Shown in pieces: positions 63,821 through 64,000 of a DNA stretch of 64,000 nt (the first letter of the stretch is position 1; the number at the start of each line of letters is the position of its first letter). Under the pieces are notes generated by a model that was given only the letters and a program-made list of their open reading frames with translations, did not search any database and was not told the origin of the DNA. A program made the position numbers and the translations under genes. This stretch comes from Marinobacterium iners (lineage in GTDB: Bacteria; Pseudomonadota; Gammaproteobacteria; Pseudomonadales; Balneatricaceae), in the NCBI RefSeq assembly GCF_017310015.1, contig NZ_CP022297.1, positions 1,302,001 through 1,366,000 on the forward strand, given 5' to 3'.

Positions 63821-64000
63821 TCCGGACTGTCGGATTTACAGCCATTCAAAATAGCCACACGCCCGAGCGCCATGCATGGCAGGGTATGCCTTGGCCTGCA
63901 GACAGAATCGAGACGAAATACTGCGGTGAGAAGCATGATCGATGCTGCAGTGGCGTAGATTAACCCGGTACACGTTAGATAAGATCGAGCTGTGTTAAAG
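63821..64000 (+). other. Region after the transposase, no gene seen
   Basis: These 180 bases follow the transposase stop and probably still belong to the insertion sequence. I see no inverted repeat matching the left end and no supported gene. Confidence 0.4.

Larger units (their letters stand above)
62404..64000 (+). mobile_element. IS1380-family insertion sequence, right end not seen
   Basis: The left end is placed at CCTGATTCCGTGAC (62404 onward), where the truncated cassette gene stops matching its AT-rich context. No inverted copy of this end (GTCACGGAATCAGG) is found between the transposase stop and the window edge, so the element probably continues past 64000. The flanking TTTA or ATTTA on the left may be the duplicated target; this family makes duplications of four to five bases. 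Confidence 0.7.

Noticed and set aside
63821..64000. Right inverted repeat of the IS1380 element
   Set aside because: No sequence matching the inverted left end was found before the window ends.
1..64000. CRISPR array, tRNA or rRNA genes
   Set aside because: No regularly spaced repeat series and no tRNA or rRNA-like segment was recognised on reading; a covariance search was not possible.

Overview
The window comes from a Gram-negative gammaproteobacterium, most likely a marine Oceanospirillales-type organism. The basis is a complete division and cell-wall (dcw) cluster in gammaproteobacterial order, followed by lpxC, secA, argJ and a mutT-thiE fusion, plus a proteobacterial class GN sortase and its VIT/VWA target. 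The genus is inference. There are no rRNA or tRNA genes and no CRISPR array.

Region 1 (1-16332) is signalling and chemotaxis. On the minus strand lie a MerR-type HTH/receiver fusion, a lone phosphoacceptor (DHp) protein and a CHASE-domain protein cut by the window edge. On the plus strand lie a periplasmic molybdopterin-fold-like protein, a hybrid kinase, an MCP, cheY, a STAS protein, cheA, a second MCP, cheW, cheR, cheB and cheD. A periplasmic binding protein overlapping a PAS/PAS/GGDEF membrane protein ends the region.

Region 2 (16355-24464) holds a Sua5-type tRNA-modification gene. It also holds a heme oxygenase/bacteriophytochrome pair whose output is a degenerate GGDEF plus an intact EAL, a DJ-1/PfpI-like protein and a soluble diguanylate cyclase.

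Region 3 (24708-45622) is the dcw cluster: mraZ, rsmH, ftsL, ftsI, murE, murF, mraY, murD, ftsW, murG, murC, ddl, ftsQ, ftsA, ftsZ, then lpxC and secA. Most junctions are 4-base overlaps. TGGG repeats near the mraZ start suggest MraZ autoregulation. lpxC has its own candidate promoter and a strong terminator.

Region 4 (45643-55175) holds argJ, the mutT fusion, nadC, ampD, an orphan iron-type ABC ATPase with a terminator, an NCS1-permease/histidine-kinase fusion with its LuxR-type regulator, and ppiC.

Region 5 (55324-60498) is a sortase locus: a VIT/VWA target and sortase in one operon, divergent from creB-creC. A Cre-tag-like repeat lies in front of the sortase operon, suggesting that CreB controls it.

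Region 6 (60598-64000) is accessory DNA of low GC. I read it as integron cassettes without an integrase in view: one full attC-like site (61085-61139), a half site beside creC, and cassette genes whose stop codons fall inside the attC arms. An IS1380-family element cuts the outermost cassette gene and runs to the window end.
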